This document shows, one piece after another, positions 39,858 to 49,584 of a DNA stretch of 51,846 bases (position 1 is the first letter of the stretch; each line of letters starts with the position of its first letter). The notes beneath the pieces are model-generated. The model had not been told where the DNA came from and made no database searches. It saw nothing but the letters and a program-made list of their open reading frames with translations. Source of the stretch: DATJUF01 sp035524095 (lineage in GTDB: Bacteria; Desulfobacterota; Binatia; Binatales; Binataceae); assembly GCA_035524095.1 (NCBI GenBank), contig DATKPK010000056.1, positions 1 to 51,846 on the forward strand, given 5' to 3'. The position numbers and the translations under genes are program-made.

Positions 39858-41360
39858 ATGCCCCAGAGCCCGATAGCGTCCCTCCGACCTGCGCCCCGTC
39901 TCCTGCGGCACCCGCCCGTTGCGATACCGACCGTCTCACTGATCGTGGCGGTACTAGTCACCGCTTTCGTTGCACTCGCTCCTCGGCAACTGAACGCCGC
40001 CGGTGACGAACACGACGGTTTAGTCGTCAATGCGCCAACTCCCAAGCCGATCAACTACGACGCGCTGACTCAGGAAGCCACCGCGCTTCTTCAACAGGAA
40101 ATCCGCATCGATACTACCGATCCGCCCGGCAACGAACTGCCGGTCGCCAAACTACTCAAGCAAAAGCTGCTCGCCGACGGTATCCCGGCCACGATTTGGG
40201 AGCCGCAACCTGGCCGCGCGGTGATTGCGGCTCGGATGCGCGGTCGCGGCCGTCATAACAAGGCGCTGATCCTGCTCAGCCATATGGATGTGGTGCCAGC
40301 GAATCCGAAAGAATGGGAGGCACCGCCCTTCTCCGGTGACATCAAAGATGGCGCTATCTGGGGTCGTGGCTCCATCGACGACAAAGGTCCCGGCGTGATC
40401 GAGTTGATGGCGATGCTGGCCATTCGGCGCGCTGGCCTCCTGCTCGACCGCGATATCATCTTTATCGCGACTGGCGACGAGGAAACGGGCGGAACGATGG
40501 GTGCGTCGTGGGTGCTCCAGCACGAGGCCTATACTTTCTCTGATGCCGGCTATGTCCTCAACGAGGGCGGCGGCATCGAATCGCGGCCTAACGGCCATCG
40601 TTACTTCGCTGTCTCGGTTGCCGAAAAAGCTCCACTGTGGTTGCGCCTTACCGCGGCCGGCCCGAGCGGTCATGCCGCCTTGCCATCTCCCGATAATGCG
40701 GTCTCACGGCTGATCGGAGCGTTGGCACGGCTTCAAGCTTATCAGCCGGCGATTCGCGTGATTGATCCGGTCGCGGCCTATTTCAAAGCGCTGAACGCCC
40801 TCGACGGCGGTCCGCCGGAATTTCTTGACCTCGCCAATTCCTTGCAGAATGCCGGCTACGCTAAGACGTTTCTCTCTGTGCCGCGCCAGAATGCGATAGT
40901 TCGCGATACTATCACCCCCACAGTCCTTTCCGCCGGCGAGAAGACCAATGTGATCCCGCCGTCCGCAGTAGCCGAGCTCGATTGCCGCCTGCTGCCCGGC
41001 GACGATCCGCAGGCAGTCCTTGCCGATCTGCGCAAGGTAATCAATGATGACAACATTAAAGTGGACGTCTTACTTAATTTTCCTGCGGACGCTTCGCCGG
41101 CTGATTCGCCCTTGATGACGGCGATCGCCAGACTGGCGGCAAACGAGAATGCCGTCGCCGTGCCAACAATGATTGCTGGCTTTACCGACAGTCACTATTT
41201 TCGCCAAAAAGGCTTGATCGCCTACGGCTTCATTCCAATTGAATTGTCAAAGGCGCAAGAAGATAGCGTGCACGGCGCTAATGAACACCTGCCGATCAAG
41301 GAGTTGGGCAATGGCATCCATCGCATGGTCGATCTGCTGCAACTGATCGGCAAGAAATAG
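39858..41360 (+). CDS. M20-family zinc metallopeptidase, exported or anchored
   Basis: The protein has 500 residues. A hydrophobic segment at about 24-41 is a signal or anchor, placing the enzyme in the periplasm. The M20 motifs follow: LILLSHMDVVPA (His ligand and catalytic Asp), WGRGSIDDKGPG (bridging Asp), TGDEETGG (catalytic and ligand Glu) and NEGGGIES. GFTDSHYFRQKG carries the final His. Relatives are carboxypeptidases and aminoacylases such as PM20D1. The FIST gene begins 28 bases downstream on the same strand. Confidence 0.9.
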   Translation: MPQSPIASLRPAPRLLRHPPVAIPTVSLIVAVLVTAFVALAPRQLNAAGDEHDGLVVNAPTPKPINYDALTQEATALLQQEIRIDTTDPPGNELPVAKLLKQKLLADGIPATIWEPQPGRAVIAARMRGRGRHNKALILLSHMDVVPANPKEWEAPPFSGDIKDGAIWGRGSIDDKGPGVIELMAMLAIRRAGLLLDRDIIFIATGDEETGGTMGASWVLQHEAYTFSDAGYVLNEGGGIESRPNGHRYFAVSVAEKAPLWLRLTAAGPSGHAALPSPDNAVSRLIGALARLQAYQPAIRVIDPVAAYFKALNALDGGPPEFLDLANSLQNAGYAKTFLSVPRQNAIVRDTITPTVLSAGEKTNVIPPSAVAELDCRLLPGDDPQAVLADLRKVINDDNIKVDVLLNFPADASPADSPLMTAIARLAANENAVAVPTMIAGFTDSHYFRQKGLIAYGFIPIELSKAQEDSVHGANEHLPIKELGNGIHRMVDLLQLIGKK

Positions 41361-41388
41361 GCGATGAGAGGCCGATAAGGAGTCTGAC

Positions 41389-42567
41389 ATGATGCGCGCC
41401 GGAACTGGCTATTCTACTGCTACCAATGCTCGCACTGCCGCGCTTGAGGCGACGCAGGCAGCCCTCAAGCAGGCTGGACTTCGCAGCGCCGATGCCGCCT
41501 TGTGTTTTGCCAGTACCGCTTACGGCGGCTCCTACCCAATGATGGTTCGTACCGTCGCGGAAGCCGCAAGCACTCGCGAGGTCGCCGGATGCGGCAGTAT
41601 CGGTGTCATTTCGGCGGGCCGCGAAATTGAAAGCGGGCCGTCGATCGCCGTGCTCGTCTGGGCCAGCGATGCGATCAGCGCCTCGCGCCTGTTCGTTCCG
41701 CAGCTACGCGGACACACGCGTGAAGTGGCTGAAACGATCGCGCAGACCGTGCGTCCGAAGCTCGGCACCAACAATCTGCTTTGCCTCTTTCCCGATACCT
41801 ATAACATCGAGCCCGAGCCGTTGCTGGCGGCGTTGCGCAACCAGCTTCCCGGCGTGACCATCGTCGGTGGCGGCGCGACTGAAGACGGTTCAATCGGAGA
41901 GACATTTCAGTTCTGCGGTGATGTCGTCAGCTCGAACGCGGTCTCCGGGATGCTCCTGGCGGGCGACTTCGATCTCAACATCGGCAGCACCATCGCTTGC
42001 GCGCCAATCGGCCAAGGCCATCGCGTCACTGCTGTGCGCGACAATATTATCCTCGAACTTGACGATCGTCCCGCATGGGAGGTTTTTGCCGAGGCCGCAG
42101 GTCCACTAGCCAACGATCTGTCTCGTGCGCTGGCTTTCGTATTTCTCGCGATTCCGCTCAACGGCTCGATGACACAAATCGAGCGCGGTGGCTTCTACGT
42201 TCGCAACATCACCGGCGCCAGCAAAGAGCATGGCGCGATCGCAGTCGCCCATCGCCCACGTCAAGGTGACCTTCTCGGCCTGGTCTTGCGCGATGCCGAG
42301 CGTTCCCGCCAGGAGCTCAAGGCGACACTTGCTACGATGCAAGCGCGCGTTCACCACTCGCCTGCCTTCGGCCTTTACTTTGATTGCGTCTCGCGCGGCT
42401 CAGGCCTCTACCAAATGCCGGATCACGATTCAGCCTACATCAGCCAGCACTTCGGCAGCCTTCCGGTCGCTGGCTTCTTCACCGGTTTCGAGATCGGTCC
42501 ACTCGGCGGCGAAGCGAGCGTGCTCCAATATTCCGGCGTGCTCGCCACGATCGCCGAAAAGGCATAG
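41389..42567 (+). CDS. FIST-domain protein
   Basis: The protein has 392 residues covering FIST-N (about 30-220, with GCGSIGVISAGREIESGPSIAV and PGVTIVGGGATEDG) and FIST-C (about 220-375, with GHRVTAVRDNIILELDDRPAWEVF and FGLYFDCVSRG; the end has GFFTGFEIGPLGG). FIST domains are proposed small-ligand sensors, possibly for amino acids, usually found in signalling proteins; here it stands without a kinase or output domain. AAGGA lies six bases before the ATG; a second ATG follows immediately. It lies 28 bases after the M20 gene, which could supply amino acids. Confidence 0.87.
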   Translation: MMRAGTGYSTATNARTAALEATQAALKQAGLRSADAALCFASTAYGGSYPMMVRTVAEAASTREVAGCGSIGVISAGREIESGPSIAVLVWASDAISASRLFVPQLRGHTREVAETIAQTVRPKLGTNNLLCLFPDTYNIEPEPLLAALRNQLPGVTIVGGGATEDGSIGETFQFCGDVVSSNAVSGMLLAGDFDLNIGSTIACAPIGQGHRVTAVRDNIILELDDRPAWEVFAEAAGPLANDLSRALAFVFLAIPLNGSMTQIERGGFYVRNITGASKEHGAIAVAHRPRQGDLLGLVLRDAERSRQELKATLATMQARVHHSPAFGLYFDCVSRGSGLYQMPDHDSAYISQHFGSLPVAGFFTGFEIGPLGGEASVLQYSGVLATIAEKA

Positions 42568-42700
42568 GCCTCCTCGCGGGACCGTGCGGGCGCAAGGCTG
42601 CGAAGATGGGGGTTTGCTTCAAACTCCTTGCGGCTGTTCACGAATCAGCCGCTCAAAAACTCTGAGATGGGCTCTTCGCGCCCGAACTCTAAGCCGTCAG

Positions 42701-43495
42701 CTAAAGCTTGCGGGTAACGATCGCGACGGTGCGCTGGATAAACTTAACAACACCATCATACTCGAACGGGAGCATCCCGCTAAGATTCCGGAGCATGTCA
42801 TCGCCCACCAACCGCCGGACTTCGCGCGCGTCGTTCTCGCCGGTTTGAGCCCCCTTCAGCCAATCTTCCATGTCCACGATCAAGCGATCCGAATGCATCG
42901 ACTCGATTTCGAGTCCCAGCTCCCGCGTCATGGCGATCAGTTCAGTCGGCGTCAGCGCCGTGGTGTGCGAATGGTCGCGAAGGCGCTCGATATGATTCAT
43001 GTAATCCGCGCGCTCACGATATTCGCTGGAGAATAAATCCTCGATTGCGACTGTTCCGCCACTCCGGCACACTCGCACCATTTCGGCCAATACGGTTTCA
43101 GGGCGCTCGAAATGATGGAACGCGAAACGGCATACCGCAATATCGAATTCATCGTCACCGAACGGCAGATGCTCGGCGTCGCCGACCCGAAAATGCGCAT
43201 TGGCGATTCCTCGTTCGCGGCTGGTGCGTTCAGCGATCGCGATTGGCGCGGGCGTCAGGTCAAGCCCGACCACTTCGCGACATCGTGCGGCCAACGCCAT
43301 CGCAACGTAGCCCGGCCCGGTCGCAACTTCGACCGCACGCGCGTCCGGCTGCGGATTAATCGCGCGCACAAGCCGCGCAAGCCGCTCCGCGTCAGTGATT
43401 ACGGGTGCCGCCGCGTAGGCGACGGCCTGGCGGGTGAACTCTTCGCGCACGACCGCTTTATGATCGTGTGCACCGGCTTCGGCTTGCGTGGACAT
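42701..43495 (-). CDS. Class I SAM-dependent methyltransferase (UbiE-like)
   Basis: The protein has 264 residues. The N-terminal REEFTRQAVAYAAAP leads into SAM motif I AVEVATGPGYVAMALAARC, then VVGLDLTPAPIAIAERTSRE and DIAVCRFAFHHFERPE. The LFSSEYRERADYMNHIERLRDHSHT segment is typical of a group of uncharacterised methyltransferases. AAGGAG lies six bases before the ATG at 43495. It is divergent from the acyl-CoA dehydrogenase gene by 143 bases. Confidence 0.88.
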   Translation of the reverse strand: MSTQAEAGAHDHKAVVREEFTRQAVAYAAAPVITDAERLARLVRAINPQPDARAVEVATGPGYVAMALAARCREVVGLDLTPAPIAIAERTSRERGIANAHFRVGDAEHLPFGDDEFDIAVCRFAFHHFERPETVLAEMVRVCRSGGTVAIEDLFSSEYRERADYMNHIERLRDHSHTTALTPTELIAMTRELGLEIESMHSDRLIVDMEDWLKGAQTGENDAREVRRLVGDDMLRNLSGMLPFEYDGVVKFIQRTVAIVTRKL

Positions 43496-43638
43496 CGCAG
43501 GCTCCTTCCTTTGGATTCGATCACGCGGCATCGAGGGCGCTTGCAGCCGCGCGACCGTTAATGGTAGCTGAATTTAATCTAAAAGAACCAGAATCCACCG
43601 GACGCGGAGATCAAATCCGGGCGGTGAGGAGATTCAAT

Positions 43639-44769
43639 TTGGACTTCGGCTTTTCAGAAGAACAGGAAATGTTGCGGGATGCGGCCAAACGCTTCCTGGC
43701 CGACAATTGCTCCACCAAATTCGTCCGCCAGGTGATGGCGTCAGAGACCGCCCACGACACGGTTTTCTGGGAAAAATTAGTGGGCCTTGGATGGCCCGGC
43801 TTGCTGATCCCCGAAGAGTTCGGCGGCCAGGGGGGCACCTTCCTCGACCTCACCGTCATCGCCGAAGAGGCCGGTAAAGCGCTGCTTCCGGGTCCTTTCT
43901 TTGCCACCACGATGCTCGGTGCGCCGGCCATTATCGAGGGCGGCTCCGACGCACAGAAGAAAGAATTCCTGCCGAAGATCGCCGAGGGCAAGTTTATCCC
44001 GACCGTCGCGATCGCCGAGGCATCAGGCCGCTTCGATGCTGGTGGAATTGAGCTCGCCGCTACCAAGAAAGGTTCAGGCTACACGCTCACCGGCGAGAAA
44101 TTCTTTGTGCCCGACGCTCATGTCGCGGACGCGATTATCGTCGCCGCTCGCACGGGCAAAGGTAGTGCCGAAGATGGCATCACCCTGCTGTGTGTTCCCG
44201 CTAAAGAAAAAGGCGTGACGATCACCCAGCTCAAAACTGTCGATATGACGCGCCGCCTGTGTCACGTCAAATTCGACAACGTCAATGCTACGGAGTTGAT
44301 CGGCAAGGAAGGCGCCGGATGGCCGATTCTGCGCCGGACGCTCGATATTGCTACCGCCGCCTTGTCGGCTGAGATCGTTGGGACGGCGCAAAAGGCCCTC
44401 GACATCGCCGTCGAATACGCCAAAACCCGCGTGCAGTTCGGCAAGCCGATCGGCTCGTTCCAAGCGGTCAAACACAAGTGCGTCGATATGATGGTTGCAG
44501 TCGAGAATGCCCGTTCGCTGACGTACTATGCCTGCTGGACGGTCGATGAGCGCGTCGCCGAGGCCGCATCGGCAGTCCCGATGGCCAAGGCTTACGCCTC
44601 GGATATGGGCAAGAACGTAACGTCGGAAGCGATTCAGGTCCATGGCGGGATCGGTTTCACCTGGGAGCACGACATGCACCTCTATCATCGGCGAGCGCTA
44701 GCTGGCGAAGCGAATTTCGGCAATGCCCCAATCCATCGCGAGACTGTCGCCAAGTCACTATTGACCTGA
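43639..44769 (+). CDS. Acyl-CoA dehydrogenase
   Basis: The protein has 376 residues of the FAD-dependent acyl-CoA dehydrogenase fold. The family start DFGFSEEQEMLRDAAKRFL, LLIPEEFGGQGG, AEEAGKALLPGPF, AIAEASGRFD and the end IQVHGGIGFTWEHDMHLYHRRA are clear. The last segment is shared with steroid- and alkyl-chain-degrading members. The start is a TTG at 43639, chosen because GTGAGGA lies eight bases upstream and the protein then begins at the family's usual point. The VOC gene follows 42 bases later. Confidence 0.93.
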   Translation: MDFGFSEEQEMLRDAAKRFLADNCSTKFVRQVMASETAHDTVFWEKLVGLGWPGLLIPEEFGGQGGTFLDLTVIAEEAGKALLPGPFFATTMLGAPAIIEGGSDAQKKEFLPKIAEGKFIPTVAIAEASGRFDAGGIELAATKKGSGYTLTGEKFFVPDAHVADAIIVAARTGKGSAEDGITLLCVPAKEKGVTITQLKTVDMTRRLCHVKFDNVNATELIGKEGAGWPILRRTLDIATAALSAEIVGTAQKALDIAVEYAKTRVQFGKPIGSFQAVKHKCVDMMVAVENARSLTYYACWTVDERVAEAASAVPMAKAYASDMGKNVTSEAIQVHGGIGFTWEHDMHLYHRRALAGEANFGNAPIHRETVAKSLLT

Positions 44770-44811
44770 CGGTAGGCCGCGCAAGCGAGGCCATCCGGAT
44801 GCGAGGAGAGG

Positions 44812-45312
44812 GTGCCCTCTAAAAGATTTGAATCCGCTATGGCTGAACTAGACCATTATCAGGAGCGGCGGCGAGCACTAGCGGCGCGCTTCCTTTCGAA
44901 CGACACGCCCGATACGCATCCGATCCAGACCGGCGGCGTTGATCATCTCGCACTGATTTGCTCGGATCTTGAAGCCACGATCAGGTTCTATACGGAAGTT
45001 TTAGGAATGCGCTTGACGCGCATCATCCAAAATCGCGACGAGCCGAGTTCTACGCATATCTTTCTGGATATGGGCGGAGGCAATCAGCTCGCTTTTTTCG
45101 ATTTTCCTGAAAAAGGGCCGGAGCGCACAGTGCGCGGAGTCGGCAGCATGCATCATGTGGCGCTCAAGGCCCGGCCCGAACAGTTCCGTTCGATTCTTGA
45201 GACGCTCGAGGCGCGCAGCATAGAGCATTCAGCGCATGGATCCCGCGACACGGGTTCAATCTACGTGCGCGACCCTGACGGTATCCTGCTCGAAGTCACC
45301 ACTGGCTACTAG
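44812..45312 (+). CDS. VOC-family (glyoxalase/dioxygenase fold) protein
   Basis: The protein has 166 residues. The N-terminal ALAARFLSNDTP part is followed by two beta-alpha-beta-beta-beta modules: GGVDHLALICSDLEATIRFYTEVLGMRLTRI with a metal-ligand His, and SMHHVALKARPEQF with another His; the last strand DPDGILLEVTTGY has the terminal Glu ligand. Members are lyases, dioxygenases or resistance binders. GAGGAGAGG precedes the GTG at 44812; an ATG at 44839 is the alternative. It likely shares transcription with the acyl-CoA dehydrogenase. Confidence 0.87.
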   Translation: MPSKRFESAMAELDHYQERRRALAARFLSNDTPDTHPIQTGGVDHLALICSDLEATIRFYTEVLGMRLTRIIQNRDEPSSTHIFLDMGGGNQLAFFDFPEKGPERTVRGVGSMHHVALKARPEQFRSILETLEARSIEHSAHGSRDTGSIYVRDPDGILLEVTTGY

Positions 45313-45375
45313 CCTTCGCTTGCGATTCAGGAACGTCAACGAACCAAGTTGGTCGTCCCCGTGCGGATTCTGCAG

Positions 45376-45399
45376 CGGATGTTTCACGTGAAACATCCG
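45376..45399. promoter_or_regulatory. parS centromere site (ParB binding palindrome)
   Basis: The 24-bp palindrome CGGATGTTTCACGTGAAACATCCG is perfect, and its core TGTTTCACGTGAAACA at 45380-45395 equals the conserved chromosomal parS consensus, including both half-sites. The palindrome extends to 45371-45404 with one mismatched pair. It lies in a 267-base gene-free gap. ParB loads here in chromosomes, and such sites usually lie near the replication origin. No parA or parB gene is in this window. Confidence 0.93.
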
Positions 45400-45579
45400 T
45401 TGCAGTTTCTTGTTTTAGAATTTGGGCAGCGCAGAGAGGTTAAATCAAACAGCATTAACAAGTTCGCTAATCATTCCACCGGAAAGATGGGCGTTTCATC
45501 CTTGATCTGCAGATCATCATCTTCTGCCGCACGCCTCCGCGCGATGATGATGGCCAATATTGGAGTCAATCGATCCCGA

Positions 45580-47160
45580 TCAATGAGCCGAGACGGGACC
45601 GATGCGCTTGCTCCGCTTCATGATGAAAGCGACGGGCGTCAGGGCAAAGAAGATATAGGCGATGATGCGAAAATCGTCGAGAAACGCCATGATCGACGCC
45701 TGATGCTGAATCTCCTGATAGAGCATCGCCATCAGCGGCATCTGATGGTTGCCGGGGCCCATCTGCGCAAGATAGCCCGTCACTGCCTGCGTTTGTTCCC
45801 AATTTCCGAGTGTAAGTGGATTGATATCGTTGTTTAAATACGCCTGATGAATCTGCGAGTGGCTGCTGAGCATCGCCACCAGAATCGCGATACCGACGCT
45901 GCCGCCGACTGTCCGCACCATGTTAAAGAGGCCGGACGCCGTGCCCATCTGCTCGCGTGATACCGCGCTGAGGCTGAGCGTCGTCATCGGGATGAAGATC
46001 ATGCCGGTCCCGACACCCCGCAGAAAGCCAGGGCCAGCTATACCCCAGAAGCCGATTTGGGCATCGAAGTGCGCCATCTGCCAGACGCCGTAGCCCGAGA
46101 CGACGCACCCGGCGGCGATCATGTAGCGCGGATCGATTTTGTTGAATAGGCGCCCTGCCACGATAATCGAAAGGAAGCTGCCGAGGCTCTGTGTCGTCAT
46201 CACGTAACCTGCGAGCAGCGGTGTATAGCCGGCGTTGGTCTGGCAATAAAGCGGGATCAGCACCATCGTGCCGTACATGCCGAACATCACAATCGCCATG
46301 AAGGTCACGCCGATCGCGAAGGTGCGGTTCTTGAGCACGCTTAAATCGACGATCGGCTCTTTAGTGCGCAATTCCTGAAAAATGAAGAGGATGATCGAGA
46401 AAGTGCCGACCACCGCCATAACCTTGATCGCGGTTGAATCAAACCAATCAAGCCGCTCGCCCTTGTCGAGAAGGATCTGAATAGTGCCGATTCCCAAGGC
46501 GAGGTAGCCTAGTCCCCACCAATCAATTCGTTTGACAGCTCGCCGTAGATAACCTGGGTCGGCGACGAAAACCGCAACCATCAGGAAGGCGATGATGCCG
46601 ATTGGTACGTTGATATAGAAAATCCATCGCCAACTGTAATTGTCGGTGATCCATCCGCCGACAATCGGGCCTAACACAGGACCGACCATCATGCCGGTAC
46701 CCCAGACCGACATCGCGGTCGCCTGCTCTTCCGGCGGGAAGGTTTCCATCAGGATGGCCTGCGACATTGGCATCAGCGCACCGCCGCCTGCTCCTTGAAG
46801 AATCCGAAAGAATACCAACATCGGCAGATTCACCGAGCATCCGCACATGAACGAACTAAAGGTGAACAGCAGAATACAAAAGTTGAAAAAGCGCTTGCGG
46901 CCGAAATAGCTGCCGCACCATCCGGTGAGCGGAATCACGATGGCGTTGCTTACGATGTAAGAGGTCAGGACCCAGGCTGCCTCATCGACGTCCGCGGAAA
47001 GGCTGCCACGGATATGCAGCAATGCGACGTTGGCGATTGTAGTGTCGAGCACCTCCATGATCGTTGCGAGCATGACCGCGACTGCGATCAGCCATTTATT
47101 CGTGACTGGGGTCGAGTCCAGGCTTGCGACAGGCGTACTTATTTTGGAGGCGGCAGCCAC
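45580..47160 (-). CDS. DHA2-family (EmrB/QacA-type) multidrug exporter
   Basis: The protein has 526 residues and fourteen membrane helices of the major facilitator fold. The motif LDTTIANVALLHI in helix 1, ILQGAGGGALMPMSQAILMETFP with the RILQG motif, and GTGMMVGPVLGPIVGGWI (motif C, antiporter signature) place it with proton-coupled drug exporters. The start is GTG at 47160. An emrA or outer-membrane partner is absent nearby, so the substrate route is unknown. Confidence 0.93.
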   Translation of the reverse strand: MAAASKISTPVASLDSTPVTNKWLIAVAVMLATIMEVLDTTIANVALLHIRGSLSADVDEAAWVLTSYIVSNAIVIPLTGWCGSYFGRKRFFNFCILLFTFSSFMCGCSVNLPMLVFFRILQGAGGGALMPMSQAILMETFPPEEQATAMSVWGTGMMVGPVLGPIVGGWITDNYSWRWIFYINVPIGIIAFLMVAVFVADPGYLRRAVKRIDWWGLGYLALGIGTIQILLDKGERLDWFDSTAIKVMAVVGTFSIILFIFQELRTKEPIVDLSVLKNRTFAIGVTFMAIVMFGMYGTMVLIPLYCQTNAGYTPLLAGYVMTTQSLGSFLSIIVAGRLFNKIDPRYMIAAGCVVSGYGVWQMAHFDAQIGFWGIAGPGFLRGVGTGMIFIPMTTLSLSAVSREQMGTASGLFNMVRTVGGSVGIAILVAMLSSHSQIHQAYLNNDINPLTLGNWEQTQAVTGYLAQMGPGNHQMPLMAMLYQEIQHQASIMAFLDDFRIIAYIFFALTPVAFIMKRSKRIGPVSAH

Positions 47161-47551
47161 TCAATTAATTCTTATGTTCTACCGATGTAAGGCAAACGCT
47201 TGTTCGGATAAATAACCGGCAGTTTCGTCGCCTAAACGACAAAACCTCCTAGGCACGGATCGATTCTAGCTGACCGCTCATTTTCTTTCAGCCAATTCGT
47301 ATGAATTGCATCTTGTACCGCCTGATCTGGCCCTCGATGATCGTTTAGCACTCTATCGGTTTCGCCAGGACGGACAGCCATCGAATCATTTGACTTTCCT
47401 GCTGGGTCGGACGCACAGATACATCGACGACGATGCAGGCTTTCTCTTCAAACCTCACCGCTCTAATCCTTGAGGGTGGAGTCGTCCGCGTCAGCGTGCG
47501 CCTGCCAGTCGAAGAATCCGCAACGACCCCGGCTCCGAGCAGGAACAATCC
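47161..47551. other. Gene-free stretch between the exporter and the CoA-transferase
   Basis: The 391 bases separate divergent genes. I see no supported gene, no hairpin of note and no clear sigma-70 promoter. The AGGA at the end (about eight bases before 47552) is the ribosome site of the CoA-transferase gene. Confidence 0.4.
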
Positions 47552-48760
47552 ATGAACCCTCCTATTCAGCCTCTTGACGATATCCGCGTCCTCGACCTGA
47601 CCCACTTCGTCAACGGCCCCTACGCCACCCTACTACTCAGCTATATGGGCGCCGAGGTGACGAAAATCGAAGCGCCGCAATGGGGCGATGGCCTCCGTCC
47701 AGCCTACCGTCCAAGTAAAGAGGTTCCGGTTGGAATCGCCTTCGCTCTGATGAACGCCAATAAGCGCTCGATTACGCTGAACCTGAAAAGTGATGAGGGC
47801 AAGGAGATTTTCAAGCGCCTCGTGCAGAAGGCCGATGTCGTGGTGGAGAACTACGAGGCCGGCACGATGGACCGCATCGGTCTTGGTTACGAAGCCCTGA
47901 AAGAGGTTAATCCCCACATCATTTACGCGAGCAGCACTGGCTACGGCCAAACTGGCCCAAACCGCAATCTGCCAGCCTTCGATCCAATCGTGCAGGCGAT
48001 GACCGGTGTCATGGCTCTGACCGGCCGCCCTTCCGATCCACCCCTCAAGGCTGGCGTCATCATGTGCGACGTGCTGGGCGCGAGTCATTTGTGCACAGGT
48101 ATCCTTGGCGCGTTGCGGCATCGCGATCGCACTGGAGCGGGCACGATGGTCGAGATCTCGATGCAAGAAGCGACGGTGCCGACGCTCGTGTCGCATATTG
48201 CTGCGCACTACGGGATGGGCGTGCAACAGTTGCGCGAAGGCAATCGGGCGTCCGGAGGAGTGATCACGCCAGCCAACGCCTATCCGGCAAGTGACGGATG
48301 GGTGATGTTGCTCGCGGCGGATAACCATCGATGGCGTAAACTCTGTGGGGTGATGGAACGCCCCGACCTGCTCGATGATGAACGCTTCAAGAAGCTTTCA
48401 GGGCGCTCGAAGTATCGCGACGAAGTTGACGAGATTATCGGCTCGTGGACCCGCACCAAGACCCGTCAAACACTGATGGATCTGCTTACCGCCGGAGACA
48501 TCATCTGCGGCGTAGTCAAAGAACTGCCCGAGGTGATGGCTGATCGGCATATGCACGAGCGCGGCGCTTTGCGCGTGGTCGACCATCCGCAACTTGGACC
48601 AATGACGGTCTTCACGTCGCCAGTTCGGTTCAATGGCCAGCCGAGCGAACCGCGATCGTCGAGCCCGGCTCACGGAGCAGATAATGATCGCATTTACGCG
48701 GAGGAACTCGGCTATTCAGCCGAAGCGATCGCCGACCTGCGCGAACGCAAGATCATCTGA
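47552..48760 (+). CDS. CaiB/BaiF-family CoA-transferase
   Basis: The protein has 402 residues of the class III CoA-transferase fold, which swaps CoA between acids through an aspartyl-CoA intermediate. The start IRVLDLTHFVNGPYATLLLSYMGAEVTKIE, the NANKRSITLNLKS loop, VVENYEAGTMDRIGLGYEAL and the catalytic-Asp region PAFDPIVQAMTG are all characteristic. The substrate is unassigned. It pairs functionally with the acyl-CoA dehydrogenase at 43639, but they are not in one operon. Confidence 0.94.
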   Translation: MNPPIQPLDDIRVLDLTHFVNGPYATLLLSYMGAEVTKIEAPQWGDGLRPAYRPSKEVPVGIAFALMNANKRSITLNLKSDEGKEIFKRLVQKADVVVENYEAGTMDRIGLGYEALKEVNPHIIYASSTGYGQTGPNRNLPAFDPIVQAMTGVMALTGRPSDPPLKAGVIMCDVLGASHLCTGILGALRHRDRTGAGTMVEISMQEATVPTLVSHIAAHYGMGVQQLREGNRASGGVITPANAYPASDGWVMLLAADNHRWRKLCGVMERPDLLDDERFKKLSGRSKYRDEVDEIIGSWTRTKTRQTLMDLLTAGDIICGVVKELPEVMADRHMHERGALRVVDHPQLGPMTVFTSPVRFNGQPSEPRSSSPAHGADNDRIYAEELGYSAEAIADLRERKII

Positions 48761-49098
48761 AAGTCTCGCCTTAGTTCACGCTCCTGACGCCAGAAAGGCT
48801 CACTCGGCAATCGGATGGCAGCGTGACACTCAAATGCCGCCAGACGCGAGCTCAAAGCTTAACGGATCAGTTGGAAACAGCTCTCTGATTGAAAATCTCA
48901 GGCTTCGCCGACTCTCTGATGAGGGCAGTCATCTGATTCTTGAGAGCTTCTCGAGACACCTCGCAGAACCATAACGGGGCAACATTGTCATCCAGTCGCC
49001 CGTTTCCGCTACGGTCTGATGACGATTTGTCAAATTCTCGCCGCGAGAATGACGCGGGAAACGGAACGAAGTCGATCGCTCCGTCCCGCGGCCTCCCC
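48761..49098. other. Gene-free stretch with two small inverted repeats
   Basis: The 338 bases hold no supported gene. ATTCTCG-CCG-CGAGAAT (49034-49050) is a perfect small palindrome, and CGCGGG with ACGGA against TCCGT with CCCGCG (49053-49090) forms a hairpin next to the stop of the reverse-strand gene, perhaps its terminator without a T-run. Confidence 0.4.
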
Positions 49099-49401
49099 TT
49101 AAGCCAAACCTAGAAACTTCATCACTGATAGCGCGTCGGTACGCGTTGCCACCGCCGCATCCATGACCTGCGTCCACATCTGCGAGACTTCCGCGACCAC
49201 CGGAACGTCGTTCGACGGGTCGAAGAACAGCGGCTCATCGGGATAAGGATCGCGGCCAAATCTGTCTCGAAAAAGCTGGTAGCGCAGCTTGGAAATCCGC
49301 ATGACCGCCGCCGTCACGTCGCTGGAGCGGCGAGCACCTGTGCGGAATCGTTCGCCAATCGCTCTTCGGGAATCGCGGCTAACATTTTGACCCTGTCGCA
49401 T
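49099..49401 (-). CDS. Small protein of unknown function
   Basis: The product has 100 residues. The middle and end look like a real folded domain: RISKLRYQLFRDRFGRDPYPDEPLFFDPS, then VSQMWTQVMDAAVA. It has an all-helical look with a Pro-rich turn. GAGG lies seven bases before the ATG at 49401. I recognise no family. It stands alone between a CoA-transferase and a sigma-54 activator gene, and has no signal peptide. Confidence 0.62.
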   Translation of the reverse strand: MRQGQNVSRDSRRAIGERFRTGARRSSDVTAAVMRISKLRYQLFRDRFGRDPYPDEPLFFDPSNDVPVVAEVSQMWTQVMDAAVATRTDALSVMKFLGLA

Positions 49402-49584
49402 GGTCGAGCCTCTTCGGTTGCGGACGCCACCGGCTTTTGCAAGCCGGATGCCGCTTGGTGAGGGCGCGTATCAACGACCACGGACATCAAGAATCTCAGG
49501 GATTTTTTCTTTACGGCAGCCTACATCGCAAGTGCTGCGAACTTGTCGGTGTAAAGAAAACTTAGCAGCAAGTGCAAAGAAAAC

